Assembly: GCA_903864275.1 (NCBI GenBank)
Contig: CAIPFE010000028.1
Span: 124,001-188,000 of the forward strand
Direction: 5' to 3'
Source: an uncultured Mucilaginibacter sp.
GTDB taxonomy: Bacteria; Bacteroidota; Bacteroidia; Sphingobacteriales; Sphingobacteriaceae
Length of the DNA: 64,000 nt
In this document: positions 1 through 8,845 of the stretch, piece by piece
Position numbering within the stretch: the first letter of the stretch is position 1
Layout of the letters: each line of letters begins with the position of its first letter
Notes under the pieces: model-generated
The model's input: only the letters and a program-made list of their open reading frames with translations
Told to the model about the DNA's origin: nothing
The model's database searches: none
Position numbers and translations under genes: made by a program

Positions 1-131
1 TGGTGCAAAGTAAATTAACAGATTATAATTCCTCCCAGTGGCGACCGCCCAACGCTTAAATTATTAACACAGTCTGCTTGTGAATTACATTCATATTAAC
101 AGAATTAATAATTTAAGAAAAATTTAAGATC

Positions 132-287
132 ATGAAAAAATTCATAGGGTTCGCTGCTGCGATAATGTTAACCGTATCAGTATTTGCAAAACCCGGCGAT
201 TGCAAAAAATGTACAAAAAAAATCTGTACAACCGAATGCAAAGCCAAATGCACAAAAACTAAATGTGCAGCAGGTTTATGTAACTAA
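132..287 (+). CDS. small secreted Cys/Lys-rich peptide (51 aa)
   Basis: An ATG frame of 51 codons begins with a clear signal peptide (MKK, then a hydrophobic stretch, then VFA before the likely cleavage at about residue 19). The mature part of about 32 residues holds seven cysteines (positions 24, 27, 32, 36, 40, 45, 50) and many lysines, arranged in short units such as TKTKC and KAKC. Such spacing suits metal binding or disulfide cross-linking in the periplasm or outside the cell, but I recognise no named family. It stands alone and is followed within 10 bases by a strong terminator, which supports a real transcription unit. Function unknown; metal-binding peptide is an inference. Confidence 0.7.
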   Translation: MKKFIGFAAAIMLTVSVFAKPGDCKKCTKKICTTECKAKCTKTKCAAGLCN

Positions 288-293
288 ATAACG

Positions 294-327
294 AACGCCT
301 CCCGATTATGCCGGGGGGCGTTTTTTT
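294..327 (+). terminator. Rho-independent terminator of the Cys-rich peptide gene
   Basis: A GC-rich inverted repeat (AACGCCTCCCG / CCGGGGGGCGTT with minor imperfection) with a short loop is followed by seven T. It lies directly behind the stop codon of the 51-aa peptide gene. Confidence 0.8.
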
Positions 328-356
328 ATCATATCCCTTACAATATTTACAAATTA

Positions 357-409
357 GCACATCCGAATTTCTGCACATCCACATATTTGTACATCTGCAA
401 ATTCGCACA
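357..409. repeat. short-word repeat, gcacatc type
   Basis: The words gcacatc, acatc and aattcgcacatc recur several times between the terminator of the small peptide gene and the 3' end of the convergent response regulator gene. It belongs to the short-word intergenic repeats seen elsewhere in the window. No coding function is visible. Confidence 0.5.
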
Positions 410-1111
410 TCACCTCACAATCTGTCCCAAAACAGCTTCCCGCAAATATTTACTCACCGGTATCTGGTGCTTTTGGATATGTAATGTATTCCCCTCAATG
501 GTATCGACTTTGTTTATCGCTGCGATATATGATTTATGTGTTTGTATAAATTGTCCCAAAGGTAATTTTTCTAACAAGCCCTTAATGGTAGTATGGATGA
601 TCAGTTTTTTATTTTCGAAATAAATCGACACATAGTTTTCCATTCCCTCGATAAACAATATCTCGTCAAAATTGATCTTTTCGAGCTTGCCGTTTGATTT
701 GGCGAACATGTATGGAATAGCGGTGCTTTCTTTTTCCTCGCGCAAAGCAAAATAATCGCGAGCCTTCCAGGCCGCTTTTAAAAACCGTTCGTAGGATATG
801 GGTTTGAGTAAATAATCTATAACATCCAGTTCAAATCCCTGTAAGGCGTATTGTTCAAACGCGGTTGTGAATATCACTTTCGGAGGTCGGGGAAATGCTT
901 TGATAAATTCGATCCCTGTAATATGCGGCATTTGTATATCGAGAAAAAGCAAGTCGACCGGCTGTCGCTGCAACATGTCGCTTAGTTGCAGGGCATCTTC
1001 GCAAACGCCTTTAAGATCAAGGAAGCTGATCTTTTCGATATAACCCTGCAGGCCTTTGCGGGCGAAGGGCTCGTCGTCGGTGATGATGCAGGTGATATTA
1101 TTCATAATCAA
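410..1111 (-). CDS. LytTR-family response regulator
   Basis: A 233-residue two-domain regulator. The N-terminal receiver domain (about 5-120) has the acidic pair D12/D13, the phospho-acceptor Asp at about 58 (LFLDIQMP) and the conserved Lys at about 103 (LLKP). The C-terminal LytTR DNA-binding domain (about 135-233) has FIEGMENYVSIY and the TIKGLLEKLP...THKSYI pattern. It should bind DNA as the output of the LytS-type kinase encoded directly upstream; the two frames overlap by up to 14 bases, indicating coupled translation. ATG codons at 1111 and 1105 are both possible starts. Target genes are unknown; the acyltransferase gene upstream in the same direction is a candidate partner. Confidence 0.93.
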   Translation of the reverse strand: MIMNNITCIITDDEPFARKGLQGYIEKISFLDLKGVCEDALQLSDMLQRQPVDLLFLDIQMPHITGIEFIKAFPRPPKVIFTTAFEQYALQGFELDVIDYLLKPISYERFLKAAWKARDYFALREEKESTAIPYMFAKSNGKLEKINFDEILFIEGMENYVSIYFENKKLIIHTTIKGLLEKLPLGQFIQTHKSYIAAINKVDTIEGNTLHIQKHQIPVSKYLREAVLGQIVR

Positions 1112-2126
1112 ATTTTAATTCAGCGACAAACGTGCCATTTTCTTTTTTTGTGCACAGCGAATATTTGCCTGGATACAGCAGATCGAGCCTGCGTTTCAAA
1201 TTTTCCAGGCCGATGCCGCCTTTGCGGGTTGCTGGCGGCTCAAACTCAGCGACTGAATTTTCTACCCGGAAAACTATCTGTTTATCAGCCAATGCTGCGC
1301 TGATGCTGAGCCTATAATCCCCCCCGATAAATTTAAAGGCATTTTCAACAAAAGGCAAAAACAGTAGGGGATAAACCAGTTGCCCATTTAAATTTATATC
1401 AAGATCAACCTTCATTTTTAGTTTACTACTGCTGCGCACCTTTTGCAGGTCAATAAAGCTTTGAAGGTATTCCAACTCGTTAGCCACCGGCACCTGCTGC
1501 TGCTGATCGTATAATTGGTACCGTAGCAGTTCCGAAAATTTTTCGATACTTTTTTTAGCGCCAGGCAAGTCCTCATCCATCTGGAAGTAGATTGTATTCA
1601 GGGCATTGAATAAAAAATGCGGGTGGTACTGCGATTTTAGAAACTTAAGCTCGGTTTGCAAGTGGTCGTTGGTTACTTTTTCAAGCAATACCCTGTTATC
1701 CACATACGCCATCATATAGGTACGGGCGCGGGCAATGCCATAATAAACGATGGCATAAAGCGTAGGGATCATGCAAATATCTGCCAGGTCATCCCAGTAA
1801 AGCTGGCCATTAAGGAAAATAACCCAGGGCGTGAAAACAAGGTTTACCAAAATTAAGTTAAGGCCAACCATTACTGAAAGCTCGCGCACTAAATTCTGGT
1901 AGCAAAACTGTAAAGGCCAGCGGTTATCATAATACCTAAATAACCGCTTAAACAGGTATACCCCCGCATAGCCTACCAACACGCTCAGCACAATTTCGAT
2001 CGCATTTATCGACCAGGCCCTTGTCCAAAAACGGAGCCTTATATCGGTATCGTGCAGCAGCCTGATGGTAAAATATACCAGCAGGCCGTACAATGCAGGG
2101 AAAACATATTTTCTGAAAAGTTTCAT
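1098..2126 (-). CDS. LytS-type sensor histidine kinase (His_kinase family)
   Basis: A 342-residue membrane kinase. Four hydrophobic segments lie in roughly residues 8-140, followed by a short coiled linker and the His_kinase domain with the phospho-acceptor motif HPHFLFNALN (His about 170). A C-terminal ATPase part has the G-box GGIGLENLKRRL. It lacks an HK-type dimerisation domain, as usual for this family. It should autophosphorylate and pass phosphate to the overlapping LytTR regulator. The start lies 9 bases after the stop of the acyltransferase gene, so the three genes probably form one operon. The signal sensed cannot be told from the sequence. Confidence 0.93.
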   Translation of the reverse strand: MKLFRKYVFPALYGLLVYFTIRLLHDTDIRLRFWTRAWSINAIEIVLSVLVGYAGVYLFKRLFRYYDNRWPLQFCYQNLVRELSVMVGLNLILVNLVFTPWVIFLNGQLYWDDLADICMIPTLYAIVYYGIARARTYMMAYVDNRVLLEKVTNDHLQTELKFLKSQYHPHFLFNALNTIYFQMDEDLPGAKKSIEKFSELLRYQLYDQQQQVPVANELEYLQSFIDLQKVRSSSKLKMKVDLDINLNGQLVYPLLFLPFVENAFKFIGGDYRLSISAALADKQIVFRVENSVAEFEPPATRKGGIGLENLKRRLDLLYPGKYSLCTKKENGTFVAELKFDYE

Positions 2127-2135
2127 CGGTTTAAA

Positions 2136-3359
2136 TTACAAATTTCGGGCAGAAAGCATTACAACCTTACTTATCTTTTCAGTTTCCTGAACAACAGCCG
2201 GTTTATTTTGGGTCTTAGGTTTCATTCCGAATAAGAACCTTGTCAATGCAAACGGACGCACCAGCAGGTGATAGATACCAATGGTTACAAAAAACGTCAT
2301 ACACACCGTATAGATATATTTGGATAAGATACTTTCATTTTGCGTTTGCACGATGTAATAAACCAGTACAACAATAACCGTTTGGTGAAGGATATAAAAA
2401 GGATAAACGGCCTGGTTCAAATAGTCGAGGACTTTGTGTTTGCGGTTCAAATACTTTTTGCCATAACCAACCAGGGCTAATACCCAGCTCCATGCCACTA
2501 TCGCCCTCAGCGCTAAAAATAACACTGCAAAAGAACTACCCGCAAATGGCCATCCAGCATATCCGGGTTCAATTTTGTTCCACCTTAGATAGTGTAAAAA
2601 CACCAGGCTTAAAAAAGCTATCCTTAATGCAAAGCGGCGGTTAAGTTCAAGGCTGTCCATCAGTTTTGGCTGTGTAATGCAGATAAACCCGACTAAAAGG
2701 AAAAACAGCCAGTAAACAAGGTAACAGAAATCGTGGGTGAGGTCGTTTGTTTCGGGATATTTTTGGCTTAATAACGCGTACCAAATGATGCCTGGCAGCA
2801 TCATTAAATAAATCCATTTACCGTTAGCCAATGCAGCCAGCTTGTTTTTAAAGCCAATGCTTTTTGGCGAGGCCATCCAGGCAAATAAGGGCGCGAACAA
2901 AATATCGTACAAAAATAGATAAGCAATAAACCAAAGGTGGTGCCAGCTAAAACTACCTTTTGGATACGGCACAAAATTAAATACCGTTTTATAAAACTGC
3001 CAATAGCTGCCGGTAAAGCCATTGTTTAAACGCTCCATATAAATTTGCGGCGGCACGATGATCAGCATGCCCACCAGCAGGGGGATAAACAGCCTGCGGA
3101 ACCTTAACCCGATAAAGCTAAGGCTGCTGCGGCGCTGCATCATAAAATAACTTACCGTGCCCGAGATAAAGAAAAGCAGCGGCATGCGGAACAGGTGCAG
3201 AAAATAGTTCGATTCCATCATCAGGTTACTGGTTTCGTGGTTTTTTATATGCCACCCGTCTTCGGCCACATAAGGCATAGCCGAATGAAAGAATAATACA
3301 CCCAGGATGGACAATATCCGTAGCCAGTCCAGATAAGTTTGACGTTGCGAGGTTTCCAT
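2136..3359 (-). CDS. acyltransferase 3 family membrane protein
   Basis: The protein (407 aa from the chosen start) begins RQTYLDWLRILSILGVLFFH, the typical first segment of acyltransferase-3 (OafA/OpgC-like) enzymes, and has about ten membrane segments. Such proteins transfer acyl groups to sugars or lipids at the inner membrane. The frame extends 11 codons upstream, but METSQRQ is preferred because the family motif follows at once. It lies just upstream of the LytS/LytTR pair in the same direction. The substrate is unknown. Confidence 0.85.
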   Translation of the reverse strand: METSQRQTYLDWLRILSILGVLFFHSAMPYVAEDGWHIKNHETSNLMMESNYFLHLFRMPLLFFISGTVSYFMMQRRSSLSFIGLRFRRLFIPLLVGMLIIVPPQIYMERLNNGFTGSYWQFYKTVFNFVPYPKGSFSWHHLWFIAYLFLYDILFAPLFAWMASPKSIGFKNKLAALANGKWIYLMMLPGIIWYALLSQKYPETNDLTHDFCYLVYWLFFLLVGFICITQPKLMDSLELNRRFALRIAFLSLVFLHYLRWNKIEPGYAGWPFAGSSFAVLFLALRAIVAWSWVLALVGYGKKYLNRKHKVLDYLNQAVYPFYILHQTVIVVLVYYIVQTQNESILSKYIYTVCMTFFVTIGIYHLLVRPFALTRFLFGMKPKTQNKPAVVQETEKISKVVMLSARNL

Positions 3360-3603
3360 GGTTTCTTTTTTTATATAAAGGAACCTTACCAACGTTGCTC
3401 ACAGAAACTTTTTTGACCATTGGGCGGTTTTTGGTGACGTGCGGATAAAAAACCTTCGTTAAAACGATGGCGAGTTTTTACCACTAAGGCCACAACGGAT
3501 TCACTAAGGGCACAAAGTTTTTTGAATAAAGAAAGTGTAACGTAAACAAAAGCCTGCATACACGGCCAAGCCAGTGTAAATAGTAAAGCCGGTTAATTCC
3601 TGG

Positions 3604-4509
3604 CTAAAACTTATAAGTTACCCCCGCGCCAAATATTTGTTTCACCTGCAACAGCGAATGATATTCCGTTACGCCATTGTTCATTACAGCTATTTTGGCG
3701 AGTGGGTCCGAAATTAATTCAAGCCCGGCATTTACGGTAACGATCTTACTTACCTTCATAAAAAGGTTGGCCGTATAATCCATGTAGATGTTCTGCGGCT
3801 GGGAAATGTAGTTTGAATAGAGTTTCAAAATATTCTCGAAGGCAATATTTTTCGAAAAGTTTATTTTATAATAAGCATCTAATGAAGCGCCAAATTCAAA
3901 AAGGCTTTTGCTGCCTGGCGTTACACCAAATGCCCCCTGGTTTGAAAGCGAATCGTTTTGCACAATGGTAATACGGGCCGCCAGCGGCGAAAAATTGATC
4001 CTGAAATTATCCGACTGCTTATAAGCAAAGCCTGGCCCGAATGTAAGGTAAGCAGGCGCAAACAATGCCGATATCAGGGTACCCTGGTTAGCCACGTTGT
4101 ACGAATACCCGTTGGTTAGCTGTGTTTGAAAATTCATGTAAAATGTGTACAGCCAGAATTTAGCGGCTTTATAACCCAGTAAGCTGTTTAAAATTATCCG
4201 GTCGTCATTCTTGCGCCAGCCGAGGCCGGTCTGATCACTCAAACCATAGCCGAAGATTGCTTTGTTATCCCAACTCCAGTCTCCTTTTTTATAATCAAAA
4301 TCATAATCTAAAACCAAATTGGCGGAAAAGGAATTTACTCCCCCTGCGGCCCAGTTTGAAAAAGAACTCTGACTGATCAAAAATGTGTTTTGGCCATGGA
4401 TCTTCCATGAAGTGTCTTTATGTGCGCTGTCTACAGGTGCAGTTGTTTGCGCAAAGCCGGTAAGGCTTATAAATAAAAACAACAAAAATAGGGGTAAGGT
4501 TTGTTTCAT
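3604..4509 (-). CDS. DUF3078 family secreted protein
   Basis: From MKQTLPLF the protein has 301 residues with a signal peptide ending at GFAQ. The body shows alternating aromatic beta strands (for example DKKGDWSWDNKAIFGYGL and FGPGFAYKQSDNFRINFSPL) and ends in a C-terminal Phe (GAGVTYKF), as in outer-membrane beta-barrel proteins. This fits DUF3078, a Bacteroidota family of unknown function. The longer in-frame start 33 codons upstream would place the signal peptide internally, so it is rejected. No operon partner is close. Confidence 0.8.
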   Translation of the reverse strand: MKQTLPLFLLFLFISLTGFAQTTAPVDSAHKDTSWKIHGQNTFLISQSSFSNWAAGGVNSFSANLVLDYDFDYKKGDWSWDNKAIFGYGLSDQTGLGWRKNDDRIILNSLLGYKAAKFWLYTFYMNFQTQLTNGYSYNVANQGTLISALFAPAYLTFGPGFAYKQSDNFRINFSPLAARITIVQNDSLSNQGAFGVTPGSKSLFEFGASLDAYYKINFSKNIAFENILKLYSNYISQPQNIYMDYTANLFMKVSKIVTVNAGLELISDPLAKIAVMNNGVTEYHSLLQVKQIFGAGVTYKF

Positions 4510-4589
4510 AAGGGTTAAATCTGAGAGTTCATTAAACCGCAAATTTACGATTCGTAGCAAACAGAAGCAAATGCAATGATTATCCCCAA

Positions 4590-4625
4590 ACCACCACTGA
4601 CCACTCACTTTTCACGACTCACCCC
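4590..4625. repeat. short-word repeat, cactcac/gactcac type
   Basis: The words ccactgacc, actcac, cacgactcacc recur between the DUF3078 gene and the Nramp-like gene. The reverse complement reads gtgagt/gtgaa words, the same vocabulary as the repeat downstream of the amidase gene near 30.1 kb. Confidence 0.45.
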
Positions 4626-5918
4626 TCATTTCAAAATAGTATAAAACATCGCTATCGCCGCTGCAGCCATCGCAATAAAAGTTATCCAGAGTATGGTTTT
4701 GGATAACCATTTGCTTTTAAACTCGCCCATTATTTTTTCGTCGCTTGCAATTTTAAGGATCAAAAACAAAAGCGGTACTGCTGCTACTCCATTTAAAACA
4801 GCTGCAAAAACTAAAGCCTTTAGCGGGTCGACACCAATAAAATTCAGGATCAATCCTACAACCGATGCCGCAATGATAACACCGTAAAAACCGGGCGCTT
4901 TCTTCAATTTTAAATTCAGGCTGGCTTTCCAGCCAAAAGCTTCGGATACAGAATAAGCTGCCGAGCCTGAAAGCACTGGAATGGCTAGCAAACCAAGACC
5001 GATAATGCCGATGGAAAATATGAGTTTCGACAAAAAGCCGGCATGCGGGAAACTGTGTACCAGTGGTTCCAGCGCTTTTGCTGCATCAGCGGCGGTTTTA
5101 ACATCGTGTACGCCGCTATTGTGCAAAACGGTGGCAGCCACCACGATGATGCTCCAGGTTGCAAACTCCGAGAATATCATCCCAAAGGTATTGTCCAGGC
5201 GCATTTTGTGCACGCTCATCCAGCTTATGAGCGGTTTGCCTTCCGTTAACAGGTGTTTTTCCTTGTCCTCCTCTACCTCCTGCGACGCTTCCCAAAAAAA
5301 CATATACGGCGAAATGGTAGTCCCCAATACTCCGGTGATGATAAAAAGGAAGGCAAACGAAAATTCAACATGCGGTATAACGGAAGCCTTAAAAATTGTC
5401 GCCCAGGGCTGATGGACTATAAACAGGGTGATGGGATAAGCCATTAGCGTGACGGCCAGCCATTTTAAAATTTTTGAGTAAACCTTGTAATTGGTAAATA
5501 CCTCCAGCAATAATATGACAGTAGTAAACAGAAGCGTTAATACGATAAAGGGCGCATTTACAAGTAACTGGGCGGCGGAGGCCATAGCGCCAAGGTCGGC
5601 GCCGATGTTAATGGTATTGGCAATAACAACCAGCCCTACCACACAGTACAACACGACGCCGCTGTAACGCTCCTTAACAATGGTGGTAATGCCTTTGCCG
5701 GTGACCAAACCAATCCTGGCACAAGCTTCCTGCACGGCGGTCATTAAAGGCAGCATGTAAAGGGCTGTCCAAAGTTGTCCATACCCAAACTGCGCCCCCG
5801 TTTGCGAATATGTAGCAATGCCCGACGGATCATCATCCGCAGCGCCGGTTACCAGTCCGGGGCCCAGTATGCGCCAAAAACCTTTGATTTTTGCAATAGT
5901 CTCAGTGCGTATTTTCAT
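4626..5918 (-). CDS. Nramp-family metal ion transporter, divergent motifs
   Basis: A 430-residue protein with about 11 membrane segments and the Nramp fold signature. The metal-binding first helix reads DDDPSGIATYSQ where canonical Mn/Fe transporters have DPGN, and the sixth helix reads TTISPYMFFWEASQE where they have MPH. Both metal-ligand motifs are therefore altered, so the transported ion should not be assumed to be manganese or iron. A charged loop follows helix 6 (EVEEDKEK). The gene stands alone, with about 150 bases of AT-rich sequence upstream and no visible regulatory site. Confidence 0.85.
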   Translation of the reverse strand: MKIRTETIAKIKGFWRILGPGLVTGAADDDPSGIATYSQTGAQFGYGQLWTALYMLPLMTAVQEACARIGLVTGKGITTIVKERYSGVVLYCVVGLVVIANTINIGADLGAMASAAQLLVNAPFIVLTLLFTTVILLLEVFTNYKVYSKILKWLAVTLMAYPITLFIVHQPWATIFKASVIPHVEFSFAFLFIITGVLGTTISPYMFFWEASQEVEEDKEKHLLTEGKPLISWMSVHKMRLDNTFGMIFSEFATWSIIVVAATVLHNSGVHDVKTAADAAKALEPLVHSFPHAGFLSKLIFSIGIIGLGLLAIPVLSGSAAYSVSEAFGWKASLNLKLKKAPGFYGVIIAASVVGLILNFIGVDPLKALVFAAVLNGVAAVPLLFLILKIASDEKIMGEFKSKWLSKTILWITFIAMAAAAIAMFYTILK

Positions 5919-6070
5919 AGGATAATATAAGTTCGTGAAGGTAAGTAGCTAATATGATCATAATATTAATATTTTCAACAAACCTTTCCTATAATCAAAT
6001 TTTGCACCGTAATGTTTAGGTATTTTAATTTTTTTTTTTGGTTCTGCAAATTCCCGGGCATTTTTTGGGT

Positions 6071-6373
6071 CTATATCTCTACACCTTCAATTAAAATTAC
6101 TTTCTCAACTGAGTCGTTTTTAATTGCCATAAAGCTTAACCGTTTGGGGTCGTTTTTGTAATGTTCAAAATCGGTCTTACTGTCAAAGGTCACCAGATGA
6201 ATTTCGTAGGGTAATTCGCGGCTGCTTTCGATTATGCTGTCCTGGTTTGGCCTGACTCGATACACAAGTTCGCCGTTATGATCTTTCAGCAGCGGGAGCA
6301 CTTTGTCCTCAAATAAATTAAAAGCATCTTCGGAACCTTGTTTTACGAAGATGAGTTGTGTATAATAAACCAT
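6071..6373 (-). CDS. DUF1330-like small protein
   Basis: A 100-residue soluble protein starting MVYYTQLIFVKQG with a ferredoxin-like alpha/beta pattern and the tail LSFMAIKNDSVEKVILIEG. The pattern matches the dimeric alpha-beta barrel family DUF1330, whose role is unknown. It is monocistronic as far as can be seen. Family assignment is moderately sure; function is not assigned. Confidence 0.7.
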   Translation of the reverse strand: MVYYTQLIFVKQGSEDAFNLFEDKVLPLLKDHNGELVYRVRPNQDSIIESSRELPYEIHLVTFDSKTDFEHYKNDPKRLSFMAIKNDSVEKVILIEGVEI

Positions 6374-6475
6374 GGTAATAATTAGAAATCAGCCGTCAAG
6401 ATACAAGAAATCACAATAAGAAGTTTGGGATCCGGCCAGTAAAATTTACGCACACTTCTGAAGTTTAAAGCTGTT

Positions 6476-6943
6476 TTACACTGCAGCAATCAGTTCATGC
6501 CAGGCCTTAGCAGGCCTTTCTACTGGATAACCGTTCCGGGCGCGGTAAGCTTTTCTCTCCGTTGTAAAATCCCACCAATTTTTATTGCTGCCGCGATGGT
6601 GTGCATGATGTACTGCGAGGCGAAACTGGTCTTCTACGCAGGGATCGGTCCAAAAGCCTTGTTTACGTTCCAGTTCATCAAACAGGATTCCCGCGTCTTT
6701 ATCAAGCAGGTCGTCAATGGAGTAGTACCCCAACGAGATCAGGTCATGCGCAAATTTTGGCCCGATGGATGGGATAGTTTGAAAAGTTATGAGGGCAGAA
6801 ATTTCATTAGCCCTATGTTTACTTATGTTTAACAAAACGCTTATTTCATCGGCGGCAAATTCATTAAGCCTGCCGATAGCAAGCCTGTTTTTTTTGAGTT
6901 GCTGTTTCTCCGCTGAAGAAAGATCCAGTTTGAAAGTTTTCAT
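6476..6943 (-). CDS. helix-hairpin-helix protein, Cdd1 (pathogenicity locus) family
   Basis: A 155-residue protein. Residues about 55-80 hold a helix-hairpin-helix (TIPSIGPKFAHDLISLGY) likely to bind DNA, followed by the Cdd1-type C-terminal block with CVEDQFRLAVHHAHH and NWWDFTTERKAYR. Family members are small cytoplasmic proteins of unknown role. The start MKTFKLDLS is the first Met of the frame. It precedes a perfect hairpin that separates it from the DinB gene. Confidence 0.8.
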   Translation of the reverse strand: MKTFKLDLSSAEKQQLKKNRLAIGRLNEFAADEISVLLNISKHRANEISALITFQTIPSIGPKFAHDLISLGYYSIDDLLDKDAGILFDELERKQGFWTDPCVEDQFRLAVHHAHHRGSNKNWWDFTTERKAYRARNGYPVERPAKAWHELIAAV

Positions 6944-6974
6944 AGTATAAATTTAAATAAAACTTAACGAGAAA

Positions 6975-7007
6975 AGATTTGACAACTTTTTATAAGTTGT
7001 CAAATCT
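6975..7007. terminator. perfect 14-bp hairpin, tttgacaactt type
   Basis: AGATTTGACAACTT (6975-6988) and its exact reverse complement (6994-7007) are separated by TTTAT. It sits between the DinB and Cdd1-type genes, both on the minus strand. It could terminate transcription after DinB or be a dispersed hairpin element; no long T-tract follows. Confidence 0.5.
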
Positions 7008-7018
7008 AACCCTCATTT

Positions 7019-7519
7019 TTAATTAAACTCCGTTTCATCCGCGCTTGGCCCGTAGCTGCCCGGTATCGGCACATCCAGCAACCGAAGGAATACACCCAAT
7101 TGCGCCCGGTGGTGTACCGTCTGGCAAAAAGCCATACGTACTACTTCTTCCTTTGTGTAAACATTAAAAATTTGGTCGCCGTTGCGCAGGGTCCAGTTTT
7201 TTAACAGCTCGTTTTCATTTGTTTTTGAAAGATATTCCCTGCCATCAGTATACGATTTTTCAAAATAATCCAGCAATTCTGCGTTGTTATTAATAACTAC
7301 CGGTTTATAATCACCCTTCGCAAAATCAAGCTCATCGGTGGTAAAAGTCATTTTAATCCAGCCGGGCAATTCGGCTATGTGCGTGGCCAGCCTTCCGAGG
7401 GTCATGCTTTTTTTGTGCGGCTGCCAGTCGTATTTATCTTCGGGTATGCGTTGCAGCATTTTGCGGGTGGTTTGAGCTTCCTGCTCCATTTCTTTTAATA
7501 ACATCGGGATAATGTCCAT
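7019..7519 (-). CDS. DinB family protein
   Basis: A 166-residue DinB-like four-helix protein. The three metal-binding histidines expected in the family are visible: His near residue 48 (LGRLATHIAELPGW), and the pair in the C-terminal helix (CQTVHHRAQLG). The family includes thiol transferases and metal-dependent hydrolases; the substrate of this one is unknown. It is a single gene ending at the 14-bp hairpin. Confidence 0.85.
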   Translation of the reverse strand: MDIIPMLLKEMEQEAQTTRKMLQRIPEDKYDWQPHKKSMTLGRLATHIAELPGWIKMTFTTDELDFAKGDYKPVVINNNAELLDYFEKSYTDGREYLSKTNENELLKNWTLRNGDQIFNVYTKEEVVRMAFCQTVHHRAQLGVFLRLLDVPIPGSYGPSADETEFN

Positions 7520-7594
7520 GATCTTGTTTTTTTAATTGTTTATACAAATAAAACAAGCGGTAGTGACAGCCCTATGTCAGCAGGGTTTTTTATT

Positions 7595-7668
7595 GTTGGA
7601 AGGTTGTAATGTTGGAAAGTTGAAATGTTGTAAAAAAGGTTGTAAATGTTGTAGAGGTTGTAAGAGTT
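7595..7668. repeat. short-word repeat, gttg(g)aaggttgtaa type
   Basis: About eight tandem variants of gttggaaggttg, gttgtaa and ggttgtaaatg fill the gap between the HAD and DinB genes. The same vocabulary recurs at 37170-37204 and 40660-40773. Confidence 0.6.
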
Positions 7669-7711
7669 AAAATGGGAATCCGATAAAACTTCGTAAGTTT
7701 CTCCCCGATAT

Positions 7712-8344
7712 CTACAACCCCATAAAATAATCCGTCAGGGATTTAAAATCATCAAACTTCAAATCATAGTCATCTGTATTGCCGAAGCCATAGCTCACAA
7801 AAACAAAGGGAATGCCTGCCTGGCGGCTCTCTGCGCCGTCGCCGGCGGTATCACCAATATAGACCGGATTTTTAAGGCTGTGTTTTTCAATCAGTAATTT
7901 AATGTTATGATGTTTGGGCATAAAGTTTATGCCGTGGGCTATTTCGTCCTGTATATGCTCGTCAATACCGGCCCAGTCAATAAATAGGCGGATAATACCT
8001 TTGGCGCAGTTGCTTAATATAAATAGCGTGTATTTTCCGGCAAGCTGTTCTAGCCCTTTTTTAACGCCATCGTATAAAACACCACCTTGTTGGGGCAGTA
8101 TTTCCCGTCGTTTCTCGTTAACAAGGTTGTATATTTCCAGCCGTTTTTCATCGTCAAAATCAGGCATTATTGTACCGGTAACCTTTCTGCCCTCCAGGCC
8201 CACCAGTTGGGCCAATAGTTCGCGGCTTACGGTAATGTCGATACCTAATTCTTTAAATACTAAATTCCAAGATCCGGCATAAGTGTCAATGGCATCCCAA
8301 AGGGTACCATCCATGTCGAATATCAGGCCGTCGGGTTTTTGCAT
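7712..8344 (-). CDS. HAD-superfamily hydrolase
   Basis: A 210-residue HAD phosphatase from MQKPDGLIF. Motif I is FDMDGTLWD (nucleophile and acid Asp near the N-terminus), motif II is FILSNCAKG, and motif IV includes VYIGDTAGDGAES. The helical cap lies between motifs I and II, as in the phosphoglycolate phosphatase-like branch. The substrate is unknown. A 20-codon upstream extension is rejected because it would overlap the preceding gene and motif I belongs near the N-terminus. The DUF1801 gene ends 7 bases upstream, so both probably form one operon. Confidence 0.85.
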   Translation of the reverse strand: MQKPDGLIFDMDGTLWDAIDTYAGSWNLVFKELGIDITVSRELLAQLVGLEGRKVTGTIMPDFDDEKRLEIYNLVNEKRREILPQQGGVLYDGVKKGLEQLAGKYTLFILSNCAKGIIRLFIDWAGIDEHIQDEIAHGINFMPKHHNIKLLIEKHSLKNPVYIGDTAGDGAESRQAGIPFVFVSYGFGNTDDYDLKFDDFKSLTDYFMGL

Positions 8345-8351
8345 AATTGTT

Positions 8352-8735
8352 TTAATTGAGTGTATCCCGATAGGTACCAGGGGCCGGGCTTTTATAAATA
8401 TCAAGCGCCATTTTTAAAATTGTATCAATCGTTTTAACGGGGACATCCTCCCCTGCATCAAGCTTCATAATTTTCATGCGTGAACGCTTTTCGATGATCA
8501 ACAGGGGGTGTTCTATCTTTCGCCCTTCCACGATCCCGATATAAGGCTGCTTTGTTTTCTTATCGACCCACAAATAACAAAACATTTTCCCCTTATAGCA
8601 ATAAAAAGGCATTTTATATTTCCAGGCCTCGGTTATGTTTTTGTCGTAGGCAAGTATAAATTCACGCAGAAAAAGCAGGCAGCCTTTAACGGGTTCGTTC
8701 TTTTCCAGGAAGAAAGTATCTATTTCGCGGAGCAT
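8352..8735 (-). CDS. DUF1801 domain protein
   Basis: A 127-residue YdhG/DUF1801-like protein with the family pattern ITEAWKYKMPFYCYKGKMFCYLWVDKK in its centre and a C-terminal helix. Its function is unknown. It lies directly upstream of the HAD hydrolase gene. Confidence 0.75.
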   Translation of the reverse strand: MLREIDTFFLEKNEPVKGCLLFLREFILAYDKNITEAWKYKMPFYCYKGKMFCYLWVDKKTKQPYIGIVEGRKIEHPLLIIEKRSRMKIMKLDAGEDVPVKTIDTILKMALDIYKSPAPGTYRDTLN

Positions 8736-8743
8736 GTGGTGTT

Positions 8744-8845
8744 GAGTTCATGGTTCATAGTTCATAGCCGGGAGGAATTAGTTCAATAGTTTATGGCTCA
8801 TGGCAAAAACTAACATTGCAGCTCCCATGAACTATTAACCATAAA
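8744..8845. repeat. short-word inverted repeat, gttcatggttcatag type
   Basis: Variants of ttcatggttcatagttcatag on the left face variants of ccatgaactattaaccataaactat on the right, giving a long imperfect hairpin between the DUF1801 and ROK genes. The same words occur at 19231-19260. Confidence 0.6.

Noticed and set aside
4981..5412. Open plus-strand frame of 143 codons inside the Nramp-like gene
   Set aside because: Opposite-strand shadow of a membrane protein gene; Ser/Thr/Cys-rich composition and no family pattern.
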